Below, in pieces: positions 53,201 to 62,840 of a stretch of DNA of 64,000 nt. Each line of letters starts with the position of its first letter. The stretch's first letter is position 1. Source of the stretch: Progne subis subis (taxonomy: Eukaryota > Chordata > Aves > Passeriformes > Hirundinidae); contig JAKJHU010000136.1 of the NCBI GenBank assembly GCA_022316685.1, positions 806,001-870,000 on the forward strand. Direction: 5' to 3'. The notes below the pieces were generated by a model. The model did not search any database. It worked only from the letters and a program-made list of their open reading frames with translations, and was not told the DNA's origin. A program made the position numbers and the translations under genes.

Positions 53201-56200
53201 GACAAATTCAATCAAAGGCACTGTCCTTCAGAAGTATGATCTAAAGCAGCAGAACACAATGAAGCATTTACACTGCATGTACCACTTCTGGCAGCTGGAA
53301 AGCCTGGGAAAAATCCACCACGCGCCTTCCTCAACTGATCTGTTCATTACAGGTAGCTCAGCAGGGACTTACCAGTCAGGTTATTAAAAACCTGCTGAAA
53401 ATATGACATGCCAAATAACTACATTCCCAGGAGTGCTCTTCCTCACCTGCAATGACTTGAGGTGTAATAGAGTAGGTTCTAGAACAGCAAGGTGCCCGTG
53501 GGACACGATTAAAAGATGCCCACGGTCCTGACAAAGAGAGCCACCCCACCCAAAGGCCAGCCCTGCACACCAAGGCAGGGAAACTGCATTTTCTGGTTTT
53601 TCCCAACTGTCTGCTATCCCTTCCTCCATTTCCAAATAGTACAGCCACTTGGACAAATGACCAGTCTACCTTCCCTGAAAATCCAATCTTTTGATGGACC
53701 CAGAGCTGTGAGAGAGACAAAGAAAGAAAGAAAGAGGAGAGATCCAGCGCCAAGAAGCTGAAAGGAAGTTCTTATGATTTAATAAGTAAATGCTAATTTA
53801 TATAAAGAGGGTATTATCTGGTGGCTAAGTTCATTCAGTCAAAGTATCTTCAGAGAAAATTGCCCACGATAAAATCAATCCCAATGAATCCTCTGCTGTC
53901 TCCGAGTTTGAAGCCAGAGCTCGGATCTCAACAGGATTGAAAAAAATTACTATTATGATTTTGATTTAATTATCTTTTTAATAAGTAAGCGTCCTCCCAA
54001 AAATTTTCAGAGAGGCATTTAGGCAAGGTAAATCAGTAGAGTGTGCCTTACCAATCCCAGATTTTAGGCATCTGCAATAGCATAAAGAGCATCCACAATA
54101 ACACATCCTATTAGAATCAGCCTGTAACAAATGCAGTAAATTTAGTCTCCATTACCTATTAAACATAACATTCAGATACACAATGTGGTAACTGAATTAT
54201 TTCTAAATTAGAGTTATTTGCACATAATAAGCCCAAGTTTCTCAATGCTGACATTATTAATAGAGTTTGATTTCTTGAGTGTTAAAAGGGTTGAGAGTAC
54301 ACAAAAATACCAGGAGATAGTCAGTGCCTTGCAACTAGAGCTCCAAGTTCTGCTATAGTGCAATAGCAGGCTAGTGCAGGGGGAAAAAAAAGGAGCAATT
54401 AGAAAATGTGGTTTAGCCATCATTAATCTGCATCAAAGGAATATAATGATGCACACTGTGTGCCTTTCAAATTATTCTCTGTTATGGGTTTCAGAAGTTG
54501 AGAAATCTCTTTGACAAACTGGTCCCTTATTAAAAATCAAAGGGAAGAGCTTTGGTACCATCTGTGCAACATTAGTGCCTTCACTGAAGAATGATTATTT
54601 TGCAAGTTAAGTGTTCAACACCAAGGGCGGAAAGGGAGAAATTCCAGCTATTCAAAACTCTATCTTTAGATATTATGAAAAACGTCACAGCATCCATGAA
54701 ATGCAACACAATCTGTTACAACAGGAGCTCCACATCCAGTAAATGTGAAACAAAGTCACGATGCTATAAAGGTTGATTGAAAGTTGATTTCGCTGACTGT
54801 CCACCAGCATGAGCTTAGGAAGTTTTGACCAACCCCTGCAAGGTGTATCTCTGCCTGAGAACAGGGGAGGAAGGCTTTCTGTTTTATCTACAAGAGTGAA
54901 GCAGACTGCTGCAAAGAACAAGGTAAAATCAACCATAAATGTTTGGTGATGGTTCTGAAAATTTAAACAATCTCTACTTTTCAAAGAACATTACACAAGA
55001 AAAGCCTAAGTATTTTGAACTTCTCTTTCAAAATCGTCACAGTAAAGCAACAAATCCAGTGTTTTATGCACACTGTGCCCATGACTCAACAAGTCCTCAC
55101 AAATTACCCACCAGTGTCAGCTCCCAGGATGTCTGGGACACTGCAGCATCAGAGCTGAAGACATCCCGTGGTGGTGCCTGCTGGCCAGCTTCCCTTTCCC
55201 CTTAGGAAGGTACAGCACAGGGCAGCCAGAAGGTCAGGCACCACTCCTCACCTTGCCACTGACCAAGCATATGAAACCTCTAACAAGTGAATTCATTTGG
55301 AGGTTTAGCATTTCCTACCCACAGCTTGAATTTTCCACCTATAATCTGCGCTTTCCAGCCAGTTTCAGGTTTGCTGTTTGTCAATTCATCTTTGGTCACC
55401 CCAGGAGTGTCATTTGCTGTGCTCCCTTCTAATTTAAAAGGGAAGTATTAGCTGGTTTGTGCAGTCTTTCCTGAATTATTCACTGCTGCTTCTTACAATG
55501 CACGTGCTGTTTGTCAAAAGCTGTTTTTATCCCAATGGAATACAAAGTGAGGTCCCTCTCATGTCTGCTGTGGAACCTCAGGGTACAGGGATTTCTGTAT
55601 TTGAAATGTTCATTGTGAGCTTAACCCTATCCTTTTCAGTCACAGCAGTTCCATGGGGTTTCATAAAAGAAAAACACACAACTTACTCCATCCACTGGCT
55701 CTGTCAAAGACTAAGAACATTACCAGCAGGATGCATTTAGAAATTTCAGTGTCAACAAGGATTTCCAACAAGATTTAAGAGAAGTCATAACTGTCTCAGA
55801 ACGAGGCATACACAGCAAATATGCAAAAGGGACGTAAATATATCAAAATATTCTTTTTTTTCAACTGCTTCTCTTCCTTTCCTGCACTGAAAGATTGATT
55901 TTTTGGTCTATTTCCTTTACTGGAACATAAAGTACAATTTCTGGCCTTCTAACACAAAAGAGAAGAAAATATTGTTGACAGAAGTACAGTGCTGTAAGAA
56001 CATGAAAGCAAGTCCTTAACAAGAGAAGAGAACCCATGATTCTCCAAACTCAAACATATCTCACTTTGGATACATGAAGTTCAAGGCAGAACTTCATGTA
56101 TCCAGACATCTATGGGAGGTGAGGGATTTGCTGGAGATGAGGGACAAAACATCCTGAAGAATTTGCTCTCAAAATCTCCAAAGCTACAATATCCTGTGAT

Positions 56201-59200
56201 TTTCAACTATATATATATTTTTTTTTTTTTTTCCCAACACACAACTGGTTGTTCTTAGAGGTGTGCTCATTTATTTATGAATTCAAGCCATTCCTGACAG
56301 TGAACCATTACCAGCTCAGGAGGATTTTCTCCTAACCTCAGTATCATACATCCAAAAGGCCACCGTGCTAATCCTTAGCACACTGCAAAGATTACAAGTG
56401 ACAGAAAGGCATCTCCCAAATCATTTCATATAAAGCACTCTTGCAAACTTCTGTCTCGTGTCTGCTTTTACGTCAGAACAAGGGATGATAACAAGAACCT
56501 CATTTAGTCCTGTGGCCTTTCCACACCGTGCAGACTTTATTTTGGAAGAGCTATGGGATTAAATGTACTATTCCATTTTTAGTACAGTTAAACATCAGAC
56601 CAATTTTTAAGAGTTAATCCATCTCTAAGAGCTCTCCAAAACACCTGAACAGTATCGATAATGCTACCGTCTTGTATTTTAAATGCTTTATGCAGAACAT
56701 CACAAATAGCTCCTCTCAGAATGATTCTCTTCCGAGTGTGCTTCTAAAAACCTTCATCACTTAAAATGTTTCCCTGAAATCCTACTTAGGCCATCCTCTG
56801 TTTTCTATGCTTTGGAAGATTCAATCACCATAGGATTTTAAACCTATATAAAATGTATTCCTTTACACTTGGACACGGGCTTCCAGCCTCGTCACTCAAG
56901 ATCCGTTTTGGCGTCAATAAAGAGCTATTCCATAAATGAATGAAGGTGCTGATGGGATTAGACATGGAAAAAGAACCTTTAACTTAGACAAACATATTAG
57001 GAAGCAACAATGAAGGAAGAATTACCTATTCTGTATCTGACAACTAAATGAATATTTTCTAAAACTTGGTGTTACATAAATGCTCCTCTCTGAGCTTGCA
57101 GAAGAAACTCACAATCACCTACGCCTATTTCACTACAGTTTTTCCTACCCTGACAAACAACCTAAAATTTGATAGAGATGAATTCCCGAAATATGTTCTC
57201 TGCAACCTTCTAGCACAGTCAGCAATGGCAAAACTTCACTGCAGCAGACTAGATGATTGTTAGGGACCAGAAAATAAGTGATTTAAGAGTCGCTTCCCTC
57301 CCCTTTTTAGGCAAGGAACATAGGTAAATTCTCCCACATGCAAAAACCCTGAACTGAAAATTACCAGGACAGCAGACACGACTCAGTGCACAGAAGCCTG
57401 GAGGCAGGAGAAGATCTGCATTAACTCTTCAACAGGGCCCCCTAACACAATGCAGAACATTACACACTGGGGCTCCTATAAGATAGGACAACCTGTGCCC
57501 CTGCTTCCTGCCACGAGACTCAGCAATCTCTCCCACTTCCATCTAATTCTGGAAGAGGGATCCTAATGAATTACGGCCTAACCCGCTCACGCAGATTTCT
57601 CAGTAAAACAGAATCAAAGAACGAGCAATCCATACAGACAGTTCTCTTCAAATCACATTTCCCAAACGTGATTTGGAACAGCCTCTCAGAATTGTAAGCA
57701 GGGCTGCGCTGCTCATTGCCTGTAAAGATGACGGGGCGGCCTGGACCCGCGGCCAGCAGGGAGCCAGGGACTCTCACCGGAGGCGCCGGCGCCCAGCAGC
57801 TGCCGCAGCTTGCTGCAGAGCTGGATCATGCTATCCAGCTGCCGGTTGATCTGCGCGTCCTGCACCCAGGCCGGCACGTGGCACACGGGGCACTCGGTGC
57901 CAACACAGTCTCCCACGCAGGACCTGGAAGGCAAAGGGAAAGCTCGTGATCAACTGGAGGTTACCCACTGCGCCCCATCAGCGTCTCGCAGCCCAGCGAG
58001 GATCGCTTATTCCCACACTGACAAACGCCCCGGCAAGGCCCGCACGAGCCCGTCACAAATGCAGGACAGGACCTATTTATCATGGCAAGTGACAAGCTGA
58101 ACGGAATTAAGCAACCCAATTCAGAGCCTTGTCAGGAGAGTCATGAAAAACGCAGTGCCTCACAAGCTGTCCCAAATTTTCAAAAGCTCTATTGGTGTTT
58201 GACTCCGGGTAACAATTAGGTTTAACGGTTAAAACTACACATCCTTTTACATCTGCTATTCCACAGCCTTACAATTTCAAACAAGTGCCAGAAAGCCAAC
58301 CCACAGTAAACTACAATTTCTGCTTTTCCCTAGTTAAAATGTGCCTGATGTTGGGAAGAAGTTTCACCTGTGGGAACATTTCTCTGTGCCAAGTCCCGTG
58401 AAGATCTCCAGGGGCTCAGGATACTTTATCACTGCTCTTTTTCACAGCATTTATGATCATGGTGGGATAGGTGGAGAACAGATTTACTCAGTAATACCAC
58501 TCTCCCCAAATCAGCCTAAAATCTTTCATTCTTTTGATTAGGCCAGTGGGAAAACCTCATGATTTGCCATCTGAACCACAACATTCAAGGGCCATTGCTA
58601 CATCTCATCTCTGATCTGCCCTATTTAATAGAGGTTATTATAGTTCCACACAGCCAAGACGGAATCGATTTCAACAGTCTCAGTTACCTGACCATTACTC
58701 ATGTAAAAACCGCTGCTAATCGTGTGGTTTGTACTTTAAACGGGCAAGAGGCCCTTGTGGCTGAGGCACAGCTCTTGGCTCCAACATATCCTAGATGATA
58801 TCTGACAAATCACTTGGAGCAAAGGGAAGGGGCAACCAGGTCTCATTCTCCAGGGAAGCTGGCCTCAGGCTTCCCACCCCTGGAAAACGTCACTGCAAAG
58901 GAAATGCAGAACGACTTTCATACCACAACTGCTCTTAATTGCATGCAGCTGTTGGGGTTCTGTTATCAACTGGTAAGGACTGCAGGAAACCTAGCACAGC
59001 TACCCCAGCAACACTGCAGAAACTGATCTTGATAAATATCCCTGTCCATAACAGAACTACGGTGAGCGAGGACCGGTTGTTTCGTGTGTGACCTGAGTAC
59101 TGCAGCTCATTAGTTTCAGATCTTTCACTCCTATTGCAGAAGCCAGCTCCAGCCTCTCGCCCCAGTCCTCCCCAGGTGTGTTAATAAATGTCTGTCCTCA

Positions 59201-61735
59201 GCAGTGGACCAGAATCAGTTCACAACACTCAATCTTGACAGAACCTAAATTTGACAGAGTTGAGAGCGTTCCTTTAAAAGTTCCAGCTACAACAGAATGT
59301 AACTCATTTCGACTCCAGCGTGACAAAAAAAGGCACTGGAAATTTGTCATACAACAGTTAAACATCAATTGACCAAAATGCAGGCGAACAATGGAGTCGT
59401 GACTGAAATAGCAGCAAGCTGGACTTAGTGGAGAGGTCATAAAGGTGTGGCAAATACATTGGGATTTTACATAATTTAGTTTTGTGAACAGCTTATGGTA
59501 ACTGCAAATATTATTGAAAATGCCTTATTTGCTTCTAAAGAAATTAATCTGAATTTCCTCAGGTTTATTTTAAAAAACAGCCACTGCCCAAGACTCAGTC
59601 ATCAGAGGACAGATGAAATTGCTGCTAAAAGATCAGGCATACAAGAGAGAAAAGATCAGTTCCAAACAGTAACTCAGATGATAGCAAATAAACTCCGTTT
59701 TCTGGAGCAAGAAATAGCTGCTAATGAGTGCTGTTAGCTATTCTTTCTCATCAATACAAACTGCATTGTCCTCTTGATGGTTGGAAAATTTTTCTTTAAA
59801 AACCCCATAAAACTTCAAGGAACAGTGGGTGATTTAAATCTACCAACCAGAATACACAGGGGTCATCCGAAATAAAACCACGAGTCCTTAGATGCCCAAC
59901 AGCTAAACAATTACTTTTATTAAGCCACATGTTCATATTTATAAAAATTTCTTACATGTTTCTGAGGGTTATTTTACAAAATAATCTGTAGACAGGTTGT
60001 ATAAATAAATAACTTAAGGAATTCCTTCAAACAGCAGAATGGTTCTGGTTGGGAGGGGCCTTAAGGCTCATCTCACTCCACCCCCTGCCATGGCCAGGAT
60101 ACCTTGCACTATCCCAGGTTGCTCCAAGCCCCAGTGTCCAACCTGGCCTTGGGTACTGCCAGGGATGGGGCTGCCACAGCTTCTCTGGGCACTCTGTGCC
60201 AGGGCCTCACCCCCTCTCACAGGGAATATTCCAATATTCCCAATATCCAGGGTAATCCTGCCCTCTTTCAGCGTGAAGCCATTCCCACTATCCTGTCCCT
60301 ATGTGCTCTTGTAAAAGATCCCTCCTCAAGAATCTTCTACAGCAATTAACAGCCACAGCTGGGAAGGAACACGTGTCTGGAGAGAAATAAATCATCTATA
60401 CCTCTTTTAGTGTATGCTTACTTGGGGAAGAGGTGCTGAGGGCATCTGTCCCATAATCAGTTACTCCTTGAAAAGCCAGTAAATATTCTACTCGGATTTT
60501 ACCTTTCAGGCCTCCAACACTGTAAACTCCTATTAGAAAAGAGCAGCTGAAAACAGGGAGTGGATACACATCCATGAGGGAGGGAGGGAGGGAGGGTTTC
60601 CTCAGCTTTTACTGACACAGTGACTTCTGTAGATTAACAGGAAGCAAAACTGAGTATCTGTGCTGGCTTACAAGCAGAGGTTAGACAGTATCCTTCTTCT
60701 TCACCCTAGCAAAGGTGATTTTATCACACTGCTTACACCTGTGCTGTGCAGAGAAACTCTTTAAGATGCACAGCAGACCTCCTAACTCCCCGTGTTTGCA
60801 TGCCATGAAGAGCAGTGACACACACGGCAGCCAAAAGGTTCCACCCCTCACCCAAGGGTGGTTCTGGGGCACAAACATTTCAGTCTCTGCCTCTATTGAC
60901 AATGCAGTGAGTTTTCCTATAGACAGGTGATGTGACCACCACCACCTTAGAAGCGCCTTGCTGGCAGTGTTTCTAATTTAAGTCAGTTTTTTGAAGCACT
61001 CAGATTATTTGACCAACTCTAAGCAGAGGTAAGCCTGCCTATGCCAACGTGCTTGGATGCGTGTCAAAACAGGAACAGCCACAGAGGCAGATCTGAAGGA
61101 GCAAAGTCTTGGTAGAAGGCCAAACCAACAACAAGCACCGTTCAACCCTCTGGGGCAGAGGAAAACCCCCTCGGAAACAGGAAACACCCTCCCAAGCTGC
61201 TCTTTCTTCTTTATGTGAGGAGAAAGGAGTTAAGGATGATGAGAACCGCGAGTTGTTTGTAATTCTACCCCACCGCAAAGCGGACAATTCCCTCCATCAG
61301 GCTGAAAGCTCCCTTCACACCTGGCCAGCATCCTGAAGCAGCACTCCTGCATGGGACCCACAGGGGAAGAGCAGCTCCCGCCTTCCTCTCCCCCTCGGAA
61401 GGAGCAGAAGGCACCACCGGTGCCCAGCTCCCTGTCCTTTCTGCACAGCCCGGCGGTGGGCGGGCGAGCCCGGTACTTACAGGCAGAAGACGTGCTCGCA
61501 CTGCCCCAGGGCCACGGGCTCCCGCAGGACGCCGGCGCTGTGGGCAGAGCAAGGAGAAACGCGGCACTTTTAACACGCGCGGCCACACCGCAGGGGCCGT
61601 GAAGGAAAACAGGTGGGGGCAGGGGGAGAGAAGGGGGAAGGAGGACATCCATTACCAGCGGGAGCAGCTCAGCACTCTCTCCAGCCGCCCCAGCGCGGCG
61701 CGGGTGTGGGACCAGGGGGGCCCGGGCGGCGCCAT
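22962..61735 (-). CDS. BARD1: BARD1, BRCA1-associated RING domain protein 1 (complete, 11 coding exons)
   Basis: BARD1 is the RING partner of BRCA1. The heterodimer is a nuclear E3 ubiquitin ligase for H2A, binds nucleosomes through the BARD1 ankyrin and BRCT domains and promotes homologous recombination. Eleven exons with GT-AG borders sum to 2289 nt and read as one 762-residue frame. Order: RING (ligands C24, C27, C40, H42, C45, C48, C57, C60), a helix with [16 protein letters not shown], a low-complexity middle with IKMWFSPRS (117-125) and basic clusters near 162-181 and 290-309, ankyrin repeats about 408-520, and two BRCTs about 554-762. Human BARD1 has 777 residues; exons 2, 5, 6, 7, 9 and 10 match human exon lengths exactly, and the others differ only by whole codons. 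The start lies at the equivalent of human Met26, so the N-terminus is about 26 residues shorter. No frameshift or internal stop was seen. Confidence 0.97.
23292..23996 (-). other. BARD1: BARD1 intron 10
   Basis: This 705-bp intron has donor GTGGGT and acceptor ACACAG. It contains an A-run of about 17 bp (near 23311-23328) just upstream of the acceptor in genomic terms. No other feature was recognised. Confidence 0.95.
23997..24094 (-). CDS. BARD1: BARD1 exon 10: BRCT1-BRCT2 junction
   Basis: 98 nt, identical in length to the human exon. It completes split Trp621, then reads [18 protein letters not shown] and [14 protein letters not shown] (to residue 653). The acceptor is TTGTAG and the donor GTGGGT. 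The EQEE-Y and GPRR-RLNREQL segments are the conserved linker between the two BRCT repeats. Confidence 0.96.
28248..28264. repeat. (GGAT)n microsatellite
   Basis: Four tetranucleotide copies in BARD1 intron 9. Confidence 0.8.
32008..32032. repeat. (TTTA)n microsatellite
   Basis: About six TTTA copies in BARD1 intron 9, beside an A-run at about 31959-31969. Confidence 0.9.
33204..33296 (-). CDS. BARD1: BARD1 exon 9: BRCT1 core
   Basis: 93 nt, the human length. Acceptor TCCTAG, donor GTAAGT. It reads (V)[18 protein letters not shown] then [12 protein letters not shown] and the first base of Trp621. The GCW(V/I)L motif and Lys605, which aligns with human Lys619 of the phosphopeptide pocket, are present. 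This is one of the most diverged exons against human ([10 protein letters not shown] for VVPGDAVQST), but length, phase and the KCM/GCW anchors fix the assignment. Confidence 0.95.
33297..34318 (-). other. BARD1: BARD1 intron 8
   Basis: 1022 bp, donor GTATGG, acceptor TCCTAG. No repeat or other feature recognised. Confidence 0.95.
34319..34454 (-). CDS. BARD1: BARD1 exon 8: start of BRCT1
   Basis: 136 nt, one codon longer than the human exon. It reads [36 protein letters not shown] and QRCTEFNSR with one base of Val590. Ser561 aligns with human Ser575, the phosphate-binding serine of BRCT1. Acceptor ATGCAG, donor GTATGG. The extra codon lies in the variable linker before the BRCT. Confidence 0.96.
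34455..35370 (-). other. BARD1: BARD1 intron 7
   Basis: 916 bp, donor GTAAAT, acceptor ATGCAG. Nothing else recognised. Confidence 0.95.
35371..35479 (-). CDS. BARD1: BARD1 exon 7: end of ankyrin block and linker
   Basis: 109 nt, the human length. After the last base of Val508 it reads [18 protein letters not shown] then [28 protein letters not shown] caps the last ankyrin repeat, and the rest is the flexible linker to the BRCT pair. Acceptor TGCCAG, donor GTAAAT. Confidence 0.96.
35480..41950 (-). other. BARD1: BARD1 intron 6
   Basis: 6471 bp, donor GTGAGT, acceptor TGCCAG. Mostly AT-rich, with a poly-T near 41459-41476. The end next to exon 6 turns abruptly GC-rich and carries a small hairpin (41911-41927, CCCGCTG/CAGCGGG arms) and half of a 13-bp direct repeat. 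Confidence 0.94.
41951..42123 (-). CDS. BARD1: BARD1 exon 6: ankyrin repeats
   Basis: 173 nt, the human length. It reads [36 protein letters not shown] and [18 protein letters not shown] then RDAV (residues 451-508). Two ankyrin repeats of the histone H4-tail reader are here, and the EACNHGH and NDSPLHDA loops are unchanged from human. The exon is far more GC-rich than exons 7-9 and the surrounding introns, mainly at third positions. Acceptor TTCCAG, donor GTGAGT. Confidence 0.97.
42124..42778 (-). other. BARD1: BARD1 intron 5
   Basis: 655 bp, donor GTGAGT, acceptor TTCCAG. Nothing else recognised. Confidence 0.95.
42779..42859 (-). CDS. BARD1: BARD1 exon 5: ankyrin repeat
   Basis: 81 nt, the human length. 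It reads [18 protein letters not shown] then KDNAGWTPL (residues 424-450), the segment between the first and second ankyrin helices. Acceptor CTGTAG, donor GTGAGT. Confidence 0.97.
43707..43723. repeat. poly-A tract
   Basis: An A run of about 17 bp in BARD1 intron 4. Confidence 0.85.
45009..45072 (-). repeat. CR1 LINE 3' end fragment
   Basis: The sequence 'catcacagaatcattttggc' and 'tggaaaagacctataagagc' then 'atcaaatccca' is the reversed CR1 3' end of the same subtype as the copy at 18592. It is one of only two clear CR1 copies inside BARD1. Confidence 0.8.
47889..47909. repeat. (AGT)n microsatellite
   Basis: About seven trinucleotide copies in BARD1 intron 4. Confidence 0.88.
50215..51200 (-). 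CDS. BARD1: BARD1 exon 4: disordered central region and first ankyrin segment
   Basis: 986 nt, 12 codons longer than the human exon 4 (950 nt). It runs from the split Asp95 to Lys423. Early on it carries [17 protein letters not shown] (117-133), a block shared with human. Two basic clusters follow (about 162-181 and 290-309), candidates for nuclear localisation, and many SP/TP sites. It ends [17 protein letters not shown], the first ankyrin helix. Between these anchors it is acidic to polar, low in complexity and little conserved, as in other BARD1 proteins. Acceptor CACTTAG, donor GTAGGA. Confidence 0.97.
56067..56104. repeat. perfect inverted repeat (hairpin, 16-bp arms)
   Basis: Arms tggatacatgaagttc (56067-56082) and gaacttcatgtatcca (56089-56104) are exact reverse complements around a 6-base loop aaggca. 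The match stops abruptly at both outer edges. It lies in BARD1 intron 3. No transposon ends or target duplication were recognised around it. Confidence 0.95.
56209..56233. repeat. AT dinucleotide and poly-T tract
   Basis: A short (TA)n run continues directly into a run of T. Confidence 0.8.
57778..57923 (-). CDS. BARD1: BARD1 exon 3: second half of RING and BRCA1-binding helix
   Basis: 146 nt, one codon shorter than human. It reads [18 protein letters not shown] then [18 protein letters not shown] and [12 protein letters not shown] with the first base of Asp95. It supplies RING ligands C48, C57 and C60 and the long helix after the RING that packs against BRCA1. Acceptor TTCCAG, donor GTGAGA. 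The missing codon falls in the linker after the helix. Confidence 0.97.
60030..60330 (-). repeat. CR1 LINE fragment
   Basis: It shows 'cagaatggttctggttggga', 'ccttgcactatcccaggttg', 'ctccaagccccagtgtccaa', 'tctctgggcactctgtgcca' and 'cgtgaagccattcccactat' in the order of a reversed CR1. Confidence 0.92.
60576..60596. repeat. (GGGA)n microsatellite
   Basis: Five GGGA copies in BARD1 intron 2; a possible quadruplex-forming G-run on the plus strand. Confidence 0.88.
61481..61537 (-). CDS. BARD1: BARD1 exon 2: RING centre
   Basis: 57 nt, the human length. It completes Cys27, then reads [18 protein letters not shown] and two bases of Leu46. It holds ligands C40, H42 and C45. Acceptor CCACAG, donor GTAAGT. 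The codon at human Ser72 becomes Leu here; the zinc ligands are unaffected. Confidence 0.97.
61538..61655 (-). other. BARD1: BARD1 intron 1
   Basis: A very short first intron (118 bp), donor GTAATG, acceptor CCACAG. Confidence 0.95.
61656..61735 (-). CDS. BARD1: BARD1 exon 1: start codon and first RING ligands
   Basis: 80 coding nt. The ATG at 61735-61733 opens [18 protein letters not shown] then ERVLSCSR and the first two bases of Cys27, so C24 and C27 start the RING. It aligns with human residues 26-53 (MEPDGRGAWAHSRAAL...). The upstream codons in this frame were not examined exhaustively, but no conserved N-terminal extension like that of human was seen, so this ATG was chosen. Its context, CGCCTCC before ATGG, has G at +4. 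Donor GTAATG. Confidence 0.93.
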
Positions 61736-61935
61736 GGAGGGGGCGGCGGGACGGAGGGGGCTGCTCGGGGCCGGCTGGTTGCCCGAGCGCCCGCGCAGCG
61801 CCTCCCTCATCGCTTCTTTCACTGCGCGTCTCCCGGCGCTTCCCGCCGCCGCTCCGAATCCCCCGCCCGCCGCCGCTGCGCAGGCGCGGGGCCCGCGCGC
61901 GCTCCCCGCCCTCAGCGTTTCCCGCGCGCCGGGAG
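61736..61935 (-). promoter_or_regulatory. BARD1: BARD1 5' UTR and CpG-rich promoter
   Basis: Very high GC and CpG content directly upstream of the ATG, with no clear TATA box. Motifs seen are an NRF1-like TGCGCAGGCGCG (61877-61888) and an E2F-like TTTCCCGCGC (61918-61927), both common in DNA-repair gene promoters. The transcription start was not determined. The CpG-rich zone extends over exons 1-2 and into the minisatellite beyond. Confidence 0.7.
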
Positions 61936-62381
61936 CGGGCGGGGCCCGGCCGTGAGGGCGGGCGGGGCCCGGCCGTGAGGGCGGGCGGGGCCCGGCCGTG
62001 AGGGCGGGCGGGGCCCGGCCGTGAGGGCGGGCGGGGCCCGGCCGTGAGGGCGGGCGGGGCCCGGCCGTGAGGGCGGGCGGGGCCCGGCCGTGAGGGCGGG
62101 CGGGGCCCGGCCGTGAGGGCGGGCGGGGCCCGGCCGTGAGGGCGGGCGGGGCCCGGCCGTGAGGGCGGGCGGGGCCCGGCCGTGAGGGCGGGCGGGGCCC
62201 GGCCGTGAGGGCGGGCGGGGCCCGGCCGTGAGGGCGGGCGGGGCCCGGCCGTGAGGGCGGGCGGGGCCCGGCCGTGAGGGCGGGCGGGGCCCGGCCGTGA
62301 GGGCGGGCGGGGCCCGGCCGTGAGGGCGGGCGGGGCCCGGCCGTGAGGGCGGGCGGGGCCCGGCCGTGAGGGCGGGCGGGG
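61936..62381. repeat. 23-bp GC-rich minisatellite, about 19 copies
   Basis: The unit ggcggggcccggccgtgaggg plus cg recurs with an exact 23-bp period: the GTGA landmark appears 19 times from 61952 to 62366. I saw no mismatch between units. The array starts about 200 bp upstream of the BARD1 ATG and ends before 62382. Because 23 is not a multiple of 3 and the minus strand of the unit lacks stops, it yields a long proline/arginine-rich minus frame that is not a gene. G-runs make quadruplexes likely. Confidence 0.97.
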
Positions 62382-62734
62382 GAAATTCGAGACGGACGTC
62401 CCAGGATAACGGGGGCCAGCTAGGGTGCGGCCGGAAAAATGGGTGCTCATGTCTTCACATGCGACTCGACGGATGGGAATCTTCAGTAATTATAGGGAAA
62501 ATAGGCTGTTAATGTCTTCAGGAGCGACTAGGTCTGAAAGAAGGGTTTGACAGTCTTGAAGAAAAAAAAAGGTCTTTTTGTCTCTATGAACATCAAACTG
62601 CTCAAGTTTTTTACGGGACCCAAACTGTTCTGAACTTCACGGTAATAGGAAAAAGGGTCCGCACAAGTCTCTGAGCCTATTGCAGAACCCAGAGCGTCTG
62701 AAGTTCCGAACTTTAGGAGCAAACGATACACGTT
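62382..62734. other. unique flank between minisatellite and CR1
   Basis: About 350 bp with no recognised gene or repeat. GC content falls sharply from the array to ordinary AT-rich DNA. Confidence 0.6.
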
Positions 62735-62840
62735 CAAGCAGCTTGAAGCCATTTCCTCTTGTCCCATCCCTTGTTCCCTGGGAGCAGAGCCCGGCCCCCC
62801 TCACTGCCCCTCCTGTCAGGGAGTTGTGCAGAATCAGAAG
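62735..62840 (-). repeat. CR1 LINE, part 1 (interrupted)
   Basis: The text 'cagcttgaagccatttcctc', 'ttgtcccatcccttgttccc' and 'gggagttgtgcagaatcaga' is reversed CR1 internal sequence. It breaks at 62840 and resumes at 63385 after an inserted LTR. The left limit may extend further in diverged form. Confidence 0.85.
62836..62840. repeat. left target-site duplication AGAAG
   Basis: AGAAG directly precedes the LTR start TGTGATGG; the same five bases follow the LTR end at 63380-63384. Confidence 0.85.

Larger units (their letters stand above)
51201..57777 (-). other. BARD1: BARD1 intron 3
   Basis: 6577 bp, donor GTGAGA, acceptor CACTTAG. Contains a perfect inverted repeat (56067-56104) and an AT/T tract near 56209-56233. 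No clear CR1 was seen. Confidence 0.93.
57924..61480 (-). other. BARD1: BARD1 intron 2
   Basis: 3557 bp, donor GTAAGT, acceptor TTCCAG. Contains a CR1 copy (60030-60330) and a (GGGA)n block (60576-60596). No exon was recognised. Confidence 0.94.

Noticed and set aside
61230..62450. A 406-residue minus-strand open frame rich in Pro, Arg and Gly
   Set aside because: It is produced by the stop-free 23-bp minisatellite and the CpG-rich promoter. Its frame differs from the BARD1 exon 1 frame, and the protein shows a 23-residue period that simply mirrors three repeat units.
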